Assembly (NCBI GenBank): GCA_937871145.1
Contig: CALMXN010000280.1
Span: 1 to 10,615 of the forward strand
Source of the DNA: an uncultured Clostridia bacterium
GTDB taxonomy: Bacteria; Bacillota; Clostridia; Oscillospirales; Ruminococcaceae
DNA: 10,615 nucleotides
Direction: 5' to 3'
The translations under genes and the position numbers were made by a program. This document shows positions 1 through 7,565 of the stretch, piece by piece (within the stretch, counting starts at the first letter, position 1; each line of letters opens with the position of its first letter). Below the pieces are notes generated by a model, which saw nothing but the letters and a program-made list of their open reading frames with translations, did no database searches and was not told where the DNA came from.

Positions 1-2154
1 ATGTGCAACGGCATACGGTGCCATCATAAGCTCAAAGCCGTTAATGCGTGGCAAAAGCTGTTCCGGAACGTATTTGTTCCATAGCTTTTTAATTTCATCG
101 TCGGATTTGCCTTTGTTGTTTTCCACAAATGTATCGCGAATTTGAAGTATAACCTCACGAAGAAATGTTCCTGTTCCTGTTGCAGGGTCGAGTATTTGTA
201 TAGCAGGAACATCAATAGTATCGTCAACAAGTGACTTAACTCCATAGCGGTCTTTTTTCTTGCTTTCACGCTTAATAGCAACAGATTTTTTAGCAGTATC
301 AGCAAGACCGTCCTTGAAGCCAAACTCACTTTTCAAAATATCATCAACCGCACGAACCATGAATTTTACGATAGGCCACGGTGTATAATAAACGCCACGA
401 CGCTTTTTCGTTTCGTGTTCATACTCCGAAAGAAAATCTTCATAGAAATAAATTACAGTGTCCTCACGTCCTCCGCCTGTGCGACGGTTAAACGCTTCAA
501 GAATGCTTTTGATATCGGTTTTATCAAGAAGGTCGATTATTCTTTTTAATTCAAGCTCATCAAAAAAAGCGTTTGTTTTATCATTTTTCTCAAAACAGCT
601 CTTAATAAGCGTTTTCAAGAATGGATTTGTGTTAGGTATGTTTTCAACTGCTTCTTCCCATACAAAATTATCGTTGTTGTCCATGCATTTTGCAGAGAAA
701 AGACCGTAAGCAATGGTTTGAGCATACATATCTGCAAATTGCTCAATGGTCAGGTCATGAACAAGGCTGTCCATAAATTGTTTATACAGCAGGTGTATAT
801 AGCCGAGCCCTGTTTCAACCTTATAAGTGTCTTGTATTGTTTGCTTCACATTCTTTGCGAGATTAGCAAGCTCTGTCGCCAGCAATTTTGAGTCAGTTAT
901 TGTTTGATGATATGCACGGGTGAAAACAGACTGCCATTGCATTCTCCAAGCGTTAGTGTCTGTTGTATCAGCTGGCATAGAAAGACCCTTTATTCTGTTT
1001 TCAAATTCAGATAAAACATGAGCATCCTCAATTGCAGGGTTAATATGTTCAATTTTTAATTGTGGTAGGTTTTTATCTGAGTCGTCAAAACTTGCAAATC
1101 CTATGTAATGCTCGCTGTTATCGCCCCAGAAACATAGGAAAATCAGGTCTTGCTTATTCCACGTTGGGTATTCGGGATTGTTTCTCTTTTTGGTAACTAA
1201 TTTTGACAGTATTTTTTTGAGTGCAGATACTTCGAGTTTCTTGCTTTCAAAAGTAATCGCAAAAATACCGAACGGCTGATTATCTGTCATTGGACGTAAC
1301 TGCTTAAAAGAAGATACCTTTGCAAAAGCCTCGGTTTTAAGTCCGATATCTTCCGCAGTAAAGTCATATGTATATTGTTTGGCAATATTGAGCATACTGT
1401 TATAGCCATCTTTTTGATACTGTGATAACAGTGGATATACTGCGGATTCATTTTCTTCCCATTCGGTTACTGTTTTCCCTTGGACATTGCACAATTCATA
1501 GATTGACCGTAAATAAACATCAAATGGAGCATACTCTCTGCAATGCTTTTCAATAGTTTCAAGTACTGCGTCGGTTATATCCTTTGCCTCGTTCCATCGC
1601 TGTTCAAACCATTCTTGCAGAAGCTCAACATTGTTGGAAATCTGAACATTTAACTCTATGTTTTTTGTTAATCCAGCTTTTGTGAAATTGCTTGAGCCAA
1701 CGAGGGCATAACCGTTTGGAACATTCATTTCTGGAATAAACTTACTATAATATTCATCGTTGAAATGTGTTATATATGCCTTTGCATGGAATTTATCTTT
1801 ATCAAATACCTTGCATTCTATTCTTTTATCTTTCATAGCCTGCAAAATGGCAGGCACGCCCAAAAGAAACTCATTTTTATCTTTTTCGGATTCTATGCTG
1901 TCATTGAGCCTTCCAATCAGCACTTCGCCAATTGTGTCAATGACGTTTTTTGTTCTTTTCGTCATTTCTGAGCCAAGTATAATTCTTATCTTATCAAGAC
2001 TCTGCCAATTTTCATCAAGTTCGAGTAATCCGCCAATTTCAAAATAACCTGTGGCTATGTCCATTTGTTTTGAAATTTTGCACCATTCAGTAAGATAATG
2101 CTTAATAGTGCGTTTTTCAGAAAGATTATCAACAATGTATAAGTTATCTGACAT
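1..2154 (-). CDS. PLD-nuclease / N-6 adenine DNA methylase fusion, restriction-modification type (3' end beyond window)
   Basis: The reading frame is open without a stop from ATG at 2154 to the left edge, 718 codons, so the C-terminus is missing. The start is supported by GGAGGG seven bases upstream. Residues about 1-200 look like a PLD-type nuclease domain, with an HxK motif in FHAKAY (H123, K125) and GSSNFT at 153-158. Residues about 262-580 match, from family memory, the region preceding the catalytic core of type IIG/ISP-like N-6 DNA methylases (RPMTDNQPFGIF at 287-298, then HDLTIEQFADMYAQTIAYGL). Next come GVYYTP (587-592) and the SAM-binding motif I DPATGTGTF (656-664). The NPPY catalytic motif should lie beyond the edge. 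The likely role is self-contained restriction-modification or phage defence: methylating adenine in a target and cutting unmodified DNA with the PLD domain. It is transcribed away from the plus-strand operon. Methylase identity is firm; nuclease activity is inferred. Confidence 0.88.
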   Translation of the reverse strand, partial: MSDNLYIVDNLSEKRTIKHYLTEWCKISKQMDIATGYFEIGGLLELDENWQSLDKIRIILGSEMTKRTKNVIDTIGEVLIGRLNDSIESEKDKNEFLLGVPAILQAMKDKRIECKVFDKDKFHAKAYITHFNDEYYSKFIPEMNVPNGYALVGSSNFTKAGLTKNIELNVQISNNVELLQEWFEQRWNEAKDITDAVLETIEKHCREYAPFDVYLRSIYELCNVQGKTVTEWEENESAVYPLLSQYQKDGYNSMLNIAKQYTYDFTAEDIGLKTEAFAKVSSFKQLRPMTDNQPFGIFAITFESKKLEVSALKKILSKLVTKKRNNPEYPTWNKQDLIFLCFWGDNSEHYIGFASFDDSDKNLPQLKIEHINPAIEDAHVLSEFENRIKGLSMPADTTDTNAWRMQWQSVFTRAYHQTITDSKLLATELANLAKNVKQTIQDTYKVETGLGYIHLLYKQFMDSLVHDLTIEQFADMYAQTIAYGLFSAKCMDNNDNFVWEEAVENIPNTNPFLKTLIKSCFEKNDKTNAFFDELELKRIIDLLDKTDIKSILEAFNRRTGGGREDTVIYFYEDFLSEYEHETKKRRGVYYTPWPIVKFMVRAVDDILKSEFGFKDGLADTAKKSVAIKRESKKKDRYGVKSLVDDTIDVPAIQILDPATGTGTFLREVILQIRDTFVENNKGKSDDEIKKLWNKYVPEQLLPRINGFELMMAPYAVAH

Positions 2155-2270
2155 CTGTTTTCCCTCCAAGATGAATTCGTTTCGTTTATCGTTACAGCAC
2201 AGGCTGCTATTAAGAGTAAGTAATAAATCTAAAACTCACGATTTCATGGGATTTAAGTATAACCTATGAG

Positions 2271-2366
2271 ATGTCAAGAGCCTATCAGAAGTCAAAAGAG
2301 AAATATCTGAGAGAATATCAATGGCAGGATATGTATATAGCTGTCCCCATTGAATTCGGTAAATAA
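2271..2366 (+). CDS. 31-codon ORF directly upstream of a terminator; possible gene remnant
   Basis: ATG at 2271 opens a 31-residue frame beginning MSRAYQKSKEKYLREY and ending VPIEFGK, with TAA four bases before the terminator stem at 2371. No good SD site precedes it. The charged, Tyr/Gln-rich N-terminus vaguely recalls short ribbon-helix-helix proteins of mobile elements, but it is too short for such a fold. It may be the surviving end of a deleted gene, a very small protein, or chance. The terminator immediately after it is the main reason to list it. Confidence 0.3.
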   Translation: MSRAYQKSKEKYLREYQWQDMYIAVPIEFGK

Positions 2367-2370
2367 CAAT

Positions 2371-2408
2371 AAGTCCCGTATCCTACGGTTTGTTGGATAC
2401 GGGATTTT
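2371..2408 (+). terminator. Intrinsic terminator after the 31-codon ORF
   Basis: A perfect stem CCCGTATCC (2375-2383) / GGATACGGG (2395-2403) encloses an 11-base loop. It extends through T-A, G-T and A-T pairs to about 13 bp and is followed by TTTTT on the plus strand. It would end transcripts entering from the left on the plus strand. The opposite strand has only a short A/T flank, so action is mainly rightward. Confidence 0.85.
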
Positions 2409-2464
2409 TGTATTCCTTGAATATGTGATAAGCTCAAACCAACATTAAGAAGGGTGGAATTACT

Positions 2465-2506
2465 ATGAAGAACAGCAATAAGATCAGCGGAAAAGAAATA
2501 TGGTGA
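2465..2506 (+). CDS. 13-residue leader-like ORF with strong ribosome binding site
   Basis: ATG at 2465 is preceded seven bases upstream by AAGAAGGGTGG (2447-2457), one of the better SD sites in the window. The frame is only MKNSNKISGKEIW before TGA. Nine bases later a strong terminator begins. The arrangement is that of a leader peptide with attenuator, or of a gene whose body was deleted leaving the initiation region next to a terminator. The peptide has no run of one amino acid that would suggest classical amino-acid attenuation. Function unknown. Confidence 0.35.
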   Translation: MKNSNKISGKEIW

Positions 2507-2515
2507 TATATTTCC

Positions 2516-2546
2516 GAGCGTGAGCGAAAACCTCACGCTCTTTTTC
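2516..2546 (+). terminator. Intrinsic terminator upstream of the peptidase/ABC operon
   Basis: A perfect 9-bp stem GAGCGTGAG (2516-2524) / CTCACGCTC (2532-2540) has a 7-base loop CGAAAAC and is followed immediately by TTTTTC. It closes the short transcription unit containing the 13-codon ORF and insulates the operon beginning at 2719 from upstream readthrough. Confidence 0.88.
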
Positions 2547-2627
2547 ATACCCGTTGATTTTCTGCAGATAATTTTTTATGCAACCTTCCTTTACTTTTTC
2601 ATTCTGAACAGTGCATCCGTAAAATCA

Positions 2628-2663
2628 ATTCACCACAAAAACCATATCATTCACCACAAAAAC
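2628..2663 (+). promoter_or_regulatory. Tandem 15-bp direct repeat, candidate LytTR response-regulator binding site
   Basis: The 15-mer ATTCACCACAAAAAC occurs exactly at 2628-2642 and again at 2649-2663, separated by CATATC. The start-to-start distance is 21 bp, two helical turns. LytTR-family regulators such as AgrA bind pairs of direct repeats with about this periodicity just upstream of weak -35 regions. The second copy ends immediately before the expected -35 position of the promoter driving the 2719 operon. A LytTR regulator is encoded at the far end of the same gene cluster. I found no other copy of the 15-mer in the window. Assignment to that regulator is inference. Confidence 0.6.
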
Positions 2664-2700
2664 TGCCATTCTTATTTATTATCTGATATACTGAGAAAAA
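2664..2700 (+). promoter_or_regulatory. Extended -10 promoter with weak -35, for the operon starting at 2719
   Basis: TGATATACT (2684-2692) gives an extended -10, TGn followed by TATACT. The hexamer 17 bp upstream, TGCCAT at 2664-2669, poorly matches TTGACA. The predicted start of transcription near 2699 leaves an untranslated leader of about 20 bases containing the SD AAAGGG. A good -10 with a poor -35 placed directly after a direct-repeat operator is the usual design of an activator-dependent promoter. Confidence 0.6.
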
Positions 2701-2718
2701 AAGAAAGGGCTGAATGAT

Positions 2719-3180
2719 ATGAATGCAAAAAAGATAATTATTACATTACTGATACTTTTAGTTGTCGGTGGCACTGCATGGTTTTTCCTGCTTCGTCCCG
2801 AAAGCATTTCACAGGACAGTGTTACGGCAAGCTTTATGAAACACGAGGAAGCGTTTGAAACTGTGGCAGCTTATCTTGATGAAAATGATATTTCGGCAGA
2901 AATAACTGGATTTCTTTCTATAGATAACAGCTATGGTATCGTAAGAAAAGAATCCACTGAGTTCAGAGCATTTGCTGAAGCGGTTGAAGAACTTATTTCT
3001 GATGATTGCACTGAGATAATTTCCGATGGAGATACAGTTGAGTTTGTATATCATAGCACAGGTGGTTATTTCAACAAGTTATACGGTTCGGTAATCTTTA
3101 ATGGACAGGAAAAGGTCGAAGGAAAGATTACAGTTCCGCTTAATACGAATGGCTGGCATTTATACCTTGCACAGGCATGA
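2719..3180 (+). CDS. Small membrane-anchored extracytoplasmic protein, function unknown
   Basis: This 153-residue protein is not one I recognise. Residues 1-3 and K4-K5 precede a single hydrophobic segment (about 6-25, IIITLLILLVVGGTAWFFLL) with no lipobox or clear signal peptidase site, so it is probably an N-terminal membrane anchor. The remaining ~125 residues are acidic and likely lie outside the membrane, with alternating strand-like and helical stretches and a Gly/Tyr-rich patch (STGGYFNKLYG). It contains one cysteine. The start is supported by AAAGGG nine bases upstream. It is the first gene after the candidate LytTR operator and ends only seven bases before the M13 peptidase start, so the two are almost surely co-transcribed. 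It might be an accessory factor, immunity protein or inhibitor for the peptidase or transporter; nothing in the sequence decides this. Confidence 0.8.
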   Translation: MNAKKIIITLLILLVVGGTAWFFLLRPESISQDSVTASFMKHEEAFETVAAYLDENDISAEITGFLSIDNSYGIVRKESTEFRAFAEAVEELISDDCTEIISDGDTVEFVYHSTGGYFNKLYGSVIFNGQEKVEGKITVPLNTNGWHLYLAQA

Positions 3181-3187
3181 GGTTTTT

Positions 3188-5134
3188 ATGATGAAAAAAA
3201 TCAGAATTCTTCCGCTTATTATTTCTTTAGCCTTGCTTTGCTCCTGCGGTGTAAAATATGAGTATGCTGACCAAAAGAGCTATTATGATATAGATTATAC
3301 CCGTGATAGCGCAGGAATACGTTTAGAGGATAATTATTACGGATATCAGAATTTTGATTTTCTCTGGAATAATACTATTCCAGCCGATATGTATGAATAT
3401 AGCTATGGTGCGTTGGTCGGCAAACAAACAGATAACGTTCTGACTAATGAAATAACAAATATTATCAATAGCGAAAATGATTTTCCCGAAGGCAGCTATG
3501 AGCAGAAAATCAAAGACCTGTATATTATGTATATTGATACCGAAGCAAGAAATTCTTCAGGACTTAAACCCACAAAAAAAGGAATAGAACAGATTGATAA
3601 GGTTCGTAGTGTTGAAGAATTCACGAAGGTGTGCGGAGAGATTTATACTACATACGGCTGTGAAATACTACCTGCGCCGTATTTTTCACAGGACCATTAC
3701 GACAGCAGCCGATATTCTGCCGCTATTGGTCAGATGAATCTATTTTATTCTGCGGATGAGCTGATAAACGGAAAAGATACAGCAGAAGATTTTCAGGAAA
3801 ATATTGCAGTTATTCTTGAAATACTTGAATATGAAAATGCGGATGAATATGCTTATGACATTGTTACCCTGCTGCTCGAAATCGCAGAAAGCACATCTGA
3901 TATGACAGATATAAGCGTAGAAAAGCTCTATAACATTTATAACGGAGAAGAGCTTTCCAAAGCGCTTAATACTGAGAATTTTATTGGGATTTACGATTTT
4001 GGAAGCACAGAAAGCTTTATTGTTTATGATCCTGTTCAGCTTAAAAAGATAGGTGCATGCTTAACAGAAGAAAATCTTTCTGTATGGAAAGCGTTGGCTA
4101 AGTGTATGCTTATTTATACTTACAAGGATTATCTTCCCGATGAATATCTGAAAAAACTGAATTCAACAGACAATCGTACTGTTGAAGAAAAGGCGATAGC
4201 CATGATAAAGCAGGAGCTGACAGGAGAAGTCGGTAATATCTACTCTGCCGACAATTGCGACAAAGAAACGCTGACTGCAGTTGAAACAATGACAAAGGAT
4301 ATTCGTAACGCTTACAGGAATTGCATAGAAAATTCAAAACTTTTATCTGACAGCGACCGCAGAGAATGTCTTGAAAAAATAAATAATATAACGTTTAATA
4401 TAGGTTACCCGAAAGAAGCCTACCGCAGCGATTCGCAGATATCTGACGGGTTGCTTGAAAGTGTTATAAGCATCAGAAGTTCGATTGTCAGAGAAAACCT
4501 TGCTCTTGAAGGTAAAACACCCCTGCCTACTGACTGGAATATGACGCCACAGACCTTCAACGCTGTATATAGTTGTGTAAATAACAGCGTTACCGTGCCG
4601 ATGGCTATGTTCTGCGCTCCCTTTTTTGATATAGAAGCCGATTATTATACAAATTTAGGAGGACTCGGATCAATAATTGCACACGAAATCGGGCACGCTT
4701 TTGATTCACAAGGAATACTTTATGACGAAAAAGGGAATTATCGTCCTGAACGAATCGGTAAAAACAGGACAGTCGGAATATCATCAGCTGTTGAAAGCTA
4801 TTTCGGAAGCAGAATGATTATGGACACATTTTATATTGACGGAAAGCTTACAGCAGGCGAAAATGCAGCTGACCTCGGCGGAATGCAGGTCATAACGTCA
4901 ATGACGGATAATGAAGATGCGCTTCGTCTGGTTTTTGAAAGCTATGCAAAAATCTGGGCAACACTTGGCGTTGATACCGATGCGGCACAGCAGATTGTAA
5001 GCGATGTTCACAGTCCTGCTGAAATACGAGTGAATGCCGTTCTGTCAAGCGTGGATAAATTCTATGATGTATACAGCATTGCGGAGAGCGACAGAATGTA
5101 TGTGCCGACTGATAAGAGAGTAAGGGTGTGGTAG
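3188..5134 (+). CDS. M13-family (neprilysin/PepO-like) zinc metallopeptidase, predicted lipoprotein
   Basis: This 648-residue protein carries the full M13 active site. HEIGHAFD holds the zinc ligands H499 and H503 and general base E500. ENAADLGG holds the third ligand E558 and D562. DVHSPAEIRVN holds H608 and R614, equivalent to neprilysin H711 and R717. N458-A459 is the substrate-binding Asn-Ala. The N458-H499 spacing of 41 and H608-R614 spacing of 6 equal those of neprilysin (N542-H583, H711-R717), and the C-terminus ends in the family's typical VW. The N-terminus has Lys/Arg, a hydrophobic core and lipobox LCSC with acceptor C20, so the enzyme should be lipid-anchored outside the cell, cleaving short peptides. 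An in-frame ATG at 3101 lies inside the previous gene and is unlikely. GAGG (3179-3182) suits ATG 3188 or 3191 equally. The stop is one base before the permease start. The substrate is unknown. Confidence 0.93.
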   Translation: MMKKIRILPLIISLALLCSCGVKYEYADQKSYYDIDYTRDSAGIRLEDNYYGYQNFDFLWNNTIPADMYEYSYGALVGKQTDNVLTNEITNIINSENDFPEGSYEQKIKDLYIMYIDTEARNSSGLKPTKKGIEQIDKVRSVEEFTKVCGEIYTTYGCEILPAPYFSQDHYDSSRYSAAIGQMNLFYSADELINGKDTAEDFQENIAVILEILEYENADEYAYDIVTLLLEIAESTSDMTDISVEKLYNIYNGEELSKALNTENFIGIYDFGSTESFIVYDPVQLKKIGACLTEENLSVWKALAKCMLIYTYKDYLPDEYLKKLNSTDNRTVEEKAIAMIKQELTGEVGNIYSADNCDKETLTAVETMTKDIRNAYRNCIENSKLLSDSDRRECLEKINNITFNIGYPKEAYRSDSQISDGLLESVISIRSSIVRENLALEGKTPLPTDWNMTPQTFNAVYSCVNNSVTVPMAMFCAPFFDIEADYYTNLGGLGSIIAHEIGHAFDSQGILYDEKGNYRPERIGKNRTVGISSAVESYFGSRMIMDTFYIDGKLTAGENAADLGGMQVITSMTDNEDALRLVFESYAKIWATLGVDTDAAQQIVSDVHSPAEIRVNAVLSSVDKFYDVYSIAESDRMYVPTDKRVRVW

Positions 5135-5135
5135 G

Positions 5136-7556
5136 ATGAGGCTGATACTTAAATATATACTTCGGAATATTATGATAAAGCCTTTAAGAACAGCAGTTAT
5201 TATACTTTGCCTGACTGCTCTATCGCTTACTTTCTCCCTTTGCGTAACAATTAACATTGTTTCAGAAAAGGCTATGGAGGAGCTTATACGCGGCGGCACG
5301 GGAAAAACAGATATTATGGTTTCATCGGCAATGGGATTTGATGAAATTCCTGTTATGCCTGAAGATGTGTATTTTATGCCGACAGTGCAGGCGTCTTCTT
5401 TCCTGCAGCTGCACAGTATTGATAATTACAAATACATTCAGAAGAAAAATATAACCGTGCTGGGAGTTGATACAGATGAAGCGGTCAGCTTTAGTGTAAT
5501 TCCCGAATGTGCTCAACCGCAAAACGGAGAAATAGTTATAAGCTGCGCCATATCGCAGATATTCGGATATAGCAGCGGTGATGTAATAATTCTTCCCTGT
5601 GCTGACGGCTCGGAGCTTTCCCTTACAGTAAAGGAAGTAGTGCTTAACAAAAACTATCTCTCCCTTGTACCGCTGACGGTAATTGTAGCTCCTGAAACGG
5701 CAAAGAAAATATCGGGTTATTCAGATATTTCCGCTAATATCATACACGTTGATGTAAAAGATGATAGCAGGATAACGGAAATAAGCGCACAGCTTATGAG
5801 TAATTATCCTGACATTACCGTTCAGCAGGTTATGGGAACTGCTGAAATCAACGATATGGTTTCCGGGCTTACATATTCCTTTTTTACATTGTTTGCGGTA
5901 ACCTTTATGATGATTATTTTTATCATATCTGCGTTTTCAAAAAATATAGCCGCTGAAAGAATGTCAGCAATCGGAACCTTCAGAAGTATTGGTGCTGAGA
6001 AGGAAACTGCCTCCACAACACTTCTCGTTGAATGTGCAGTTTATGGAATTGCCGGCGGATTATTCGGAGGTTTATTGTTTTACGCTTTGAAGGATACCCT
6101 GATAGGCGGAATAATTCCGACAGCTGAAGGTTTTGGCAGCAGAAGCGTTTATGCGCCTTTTTATATACCTCTGGCGGGTCTTGTGCTTTCATCGGTGATA
6201 AGCTGCGTTTTCTCTTTAGGCGCAGTTATCAGAACATCAAAAAACTCAATCCGTGAAATCATTTTCGGCGGTAAGGATACAGTATTCAAGCCCACGGCGG
6301 CCGGAACTGTCATTGGTGCAATTCTCCTTTGCATATCAGCAGTTCTGTATTTTCTGAATATGGGTTTTGCATTGAATATTTCAGCACTTACAGCCTTTAT
6401 AACAGGCCTCTGCCTTGTAGTACCGAAACTTATGTCTTTTATCTCAGGATTTGCCGCAGGATACACAAATGGGAATAAATTCCCTGTGCTGCAGCTGGCT
6501 TTGATACGGTCAGGGACTAAGAAAAGTGCTGTTTCGGGAACTGTAATATGCACCGCCGTGGTAATGCTTACATCTTCCTTATTTGTATTATCACGCTCAG
6601 TAGATATGCTGTACTCTGTTCGTAATTACAACTGCGATTGTATAGTAACAGAACTTTCGGAAAGAGCCGACAGGTATAGGTTGATAACGGCAGACAAAAG
6701 CGAGCTTATTTATAATACTGAGGAAGTTGTCGAAATAAACGGAATAGGCGCAAATATGAATGTTTTCGGTTATGATGGATTTGAGCTGTTTTCAGGAATC
6801 AGCGGACTTCCTGGAAAAATCGGCAGAAATGAAATTGTTTTGGATAAGGCAATCATGAAAAGACTTGGCTTGTCTGAGGGAGAAAAGGTAACGATTGCAC
6901 TGAAAAAGGATACAGCTCGTCCGATAAAGCTTGAAATGACAGCAATATCAGGCTGTGATAGTATTTATTACGATATGCGGTGCAATGCGGCTGTTATAAA
7001 TCTTGAAACCTACATAAGCGTTTATCACGATTATCCGTCTGTTTTACTTGCAAAAACCTCTGATACTGATTTGGTACGCAGACAGATTGTTGACAGTTAC
7101 GCCCGTTTCATGACAGCAGAAGAATATTATGTTCAGAACGACAGCGAATCAGAATCCATTACAATGCTGCTGTATATGCTTACTGCTCTGGGGATAGTAC
7201 TTGCTGTAATTTCAGTTTCGGGCAATCAGACCATAGGTTATGAACAAAGTAAACACGAGCTTGCGGTTCTTAGGTCGCAGGGAATGAGTATGCGGCAGCT
7301 TTCAGAAATGCTTATCTGGGAAGCGGCGGTCATAACGGTAATATCGTCACTCTGCTTTGCAATTTTCGGAAATATCGTGATAAATATGATATCAGCAATA
7401 CTTTGTTCGTTTGATATGAATATACCTGTTGCTATTGAACCTGTGGGTGTTGCAGTACTTATCGGTATGATGTCAGCGGCAGTAATTCTCACCGCTGTAA
7501 TACCCATAAGGGCGCTAAAAAGGATGAATACAGCGGAAGAACTGAAACAAGAATAA
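5136..7556 (+). CDS. FtsX-type ABC transporter permease, tandem-duplicated, 10 predicted TM segments
   Basis: This 806-residue membrane protein has two FtsX-like halves. Predicted TM segments lie at about 17-40, 246-268, 296-318, 340-364, 388-410, 413-438, 466-486, 675-696, 727-756 and 768-792. Large extracytoplasmic domains follow TM1 (about 41-243) and TM7 (about 487-672). The cytoplasmic coupling motif occurs in both halves: ERMSAIGTFRSIGA near 274-287 and KHELAVLRSQGMS near 706-718. The layout matches long MacB/LolCE-type permeases, which move or extract substrates at the outer membrane face rather than importing solutes. The second outer domain has C500, C502, C607 and C616, possibly a disulfide pair. 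The start follows the peptidase stop by one base and uses an SD-like AAGGGTG inside that gene. It pairs with the ATPase encoded next. Substrate unknown; a peptide or lipoprotein would fit the neighbours. Confidence 0.93.
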   Translation: MRLILKYILRNIMIKPLRTAVIILCLTALSLTFSLCVTINIVSEKAMEELIRGGTGKTDIMVSSAMGFDEIPVMPEDVYFMPTVQASSFLQLHSIDNYKYIQKKNITVLGVDTDEAVSFSVIPECAQPQNGEIVISCAISQIFGYSSGDVIILPCADGSELSLTVKEVVLNKNYLSLVPLTVIVAPETAKKISGYSDISANIIHVDVKDDSRITEISAQLMSNYPDITVQQVMGTAEINDMVSGLTYSFFTLFAVTFMMIIFIISAFSKNIAAERMSAIGTFRSIGAEKETASTTLLVECAVYGIAGGLFGGLLFYALKDTLIGGIIPTAEGFGSRSVYAPFYIPLAGLVLSSVISCVFSLGAVIRTSKNSIREIIFGGKDTVFKPTAAGTVIGAILLCISAVLYFLNMGFALNISALTAFITGLCLVVPKLMSFISGFAAGYTNGNKFPVLQLALIRSGTKKSAVSGTVICTAVVMLTSSLFVLSRSVDMLYSVRNYNCDCIVTELSERADRYRLITADKSELIYNTEEVVEINGIGANMNVFGYDGFELFSGISGLPGKIGRNEIVLDKAIMKRLGLSEGEKVTIALKKDTARPIKLEMTAISGCDSIYYDMRCNAAVINLETYISVYHDYPSVLLAKTSDTDLVRRQIVDSYARFMTAEEYYVQNDSESESITMLLYMLTALGIVLAVISVSGNQTIGYEQSKHELAVLRSQGMSMRQLSEMLIWEAAVITVISSLCFAIFGNIVINMISAILCSFDMNIPVAIEPVGVAVLIGMMSAAVILTAVIPIRALKRMNTAEELKQE

Positions 7557-7565
7557 GGGTGCTTT

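Noticed and set aside
24..329. Minus-strand 101-codon frame inside the methylase
   Set aside because: It is an alternate frame of the methylase gene, whose own frame carries motif I DPATGTGTF across this region.
2258..2278. TATAAC as -10 for the 31-codon ORF, and TTGACA on the opposite strand as -35 for the methylase gene
   Set aside because: Neither has a partner element at acceptable spacing; the TTGACA has a TATACT only about 10 bases away.
2318..2548. Minus-strand 76-codon frame in the intergenic region
   Set aside because: It spans both intrinsic terminator hairpins read backwards, has no SD and matches no family I know.
2520..2717. Plus-strand 65-codon frame starting with GTG
   Set aside because: It begins inside the terminator stem at 2516-2540, and runs through the direct repeats and promoter, which explain the sequence better.
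3101..3187. N-terminal extension of the M13 peptidase from ATG 3101
   Set aside because: It would overlap the upstream gene by 80 bases and bury a clear lipoprotein signal peptide; the SD GAGG sits just before 3188/3191.
6161..6553. Minus-strand 130-codon frame opposite the permease
   Set aside because: The plus-strand permease is continuous and well supported here; the antisense frame has no SD, family or domain.
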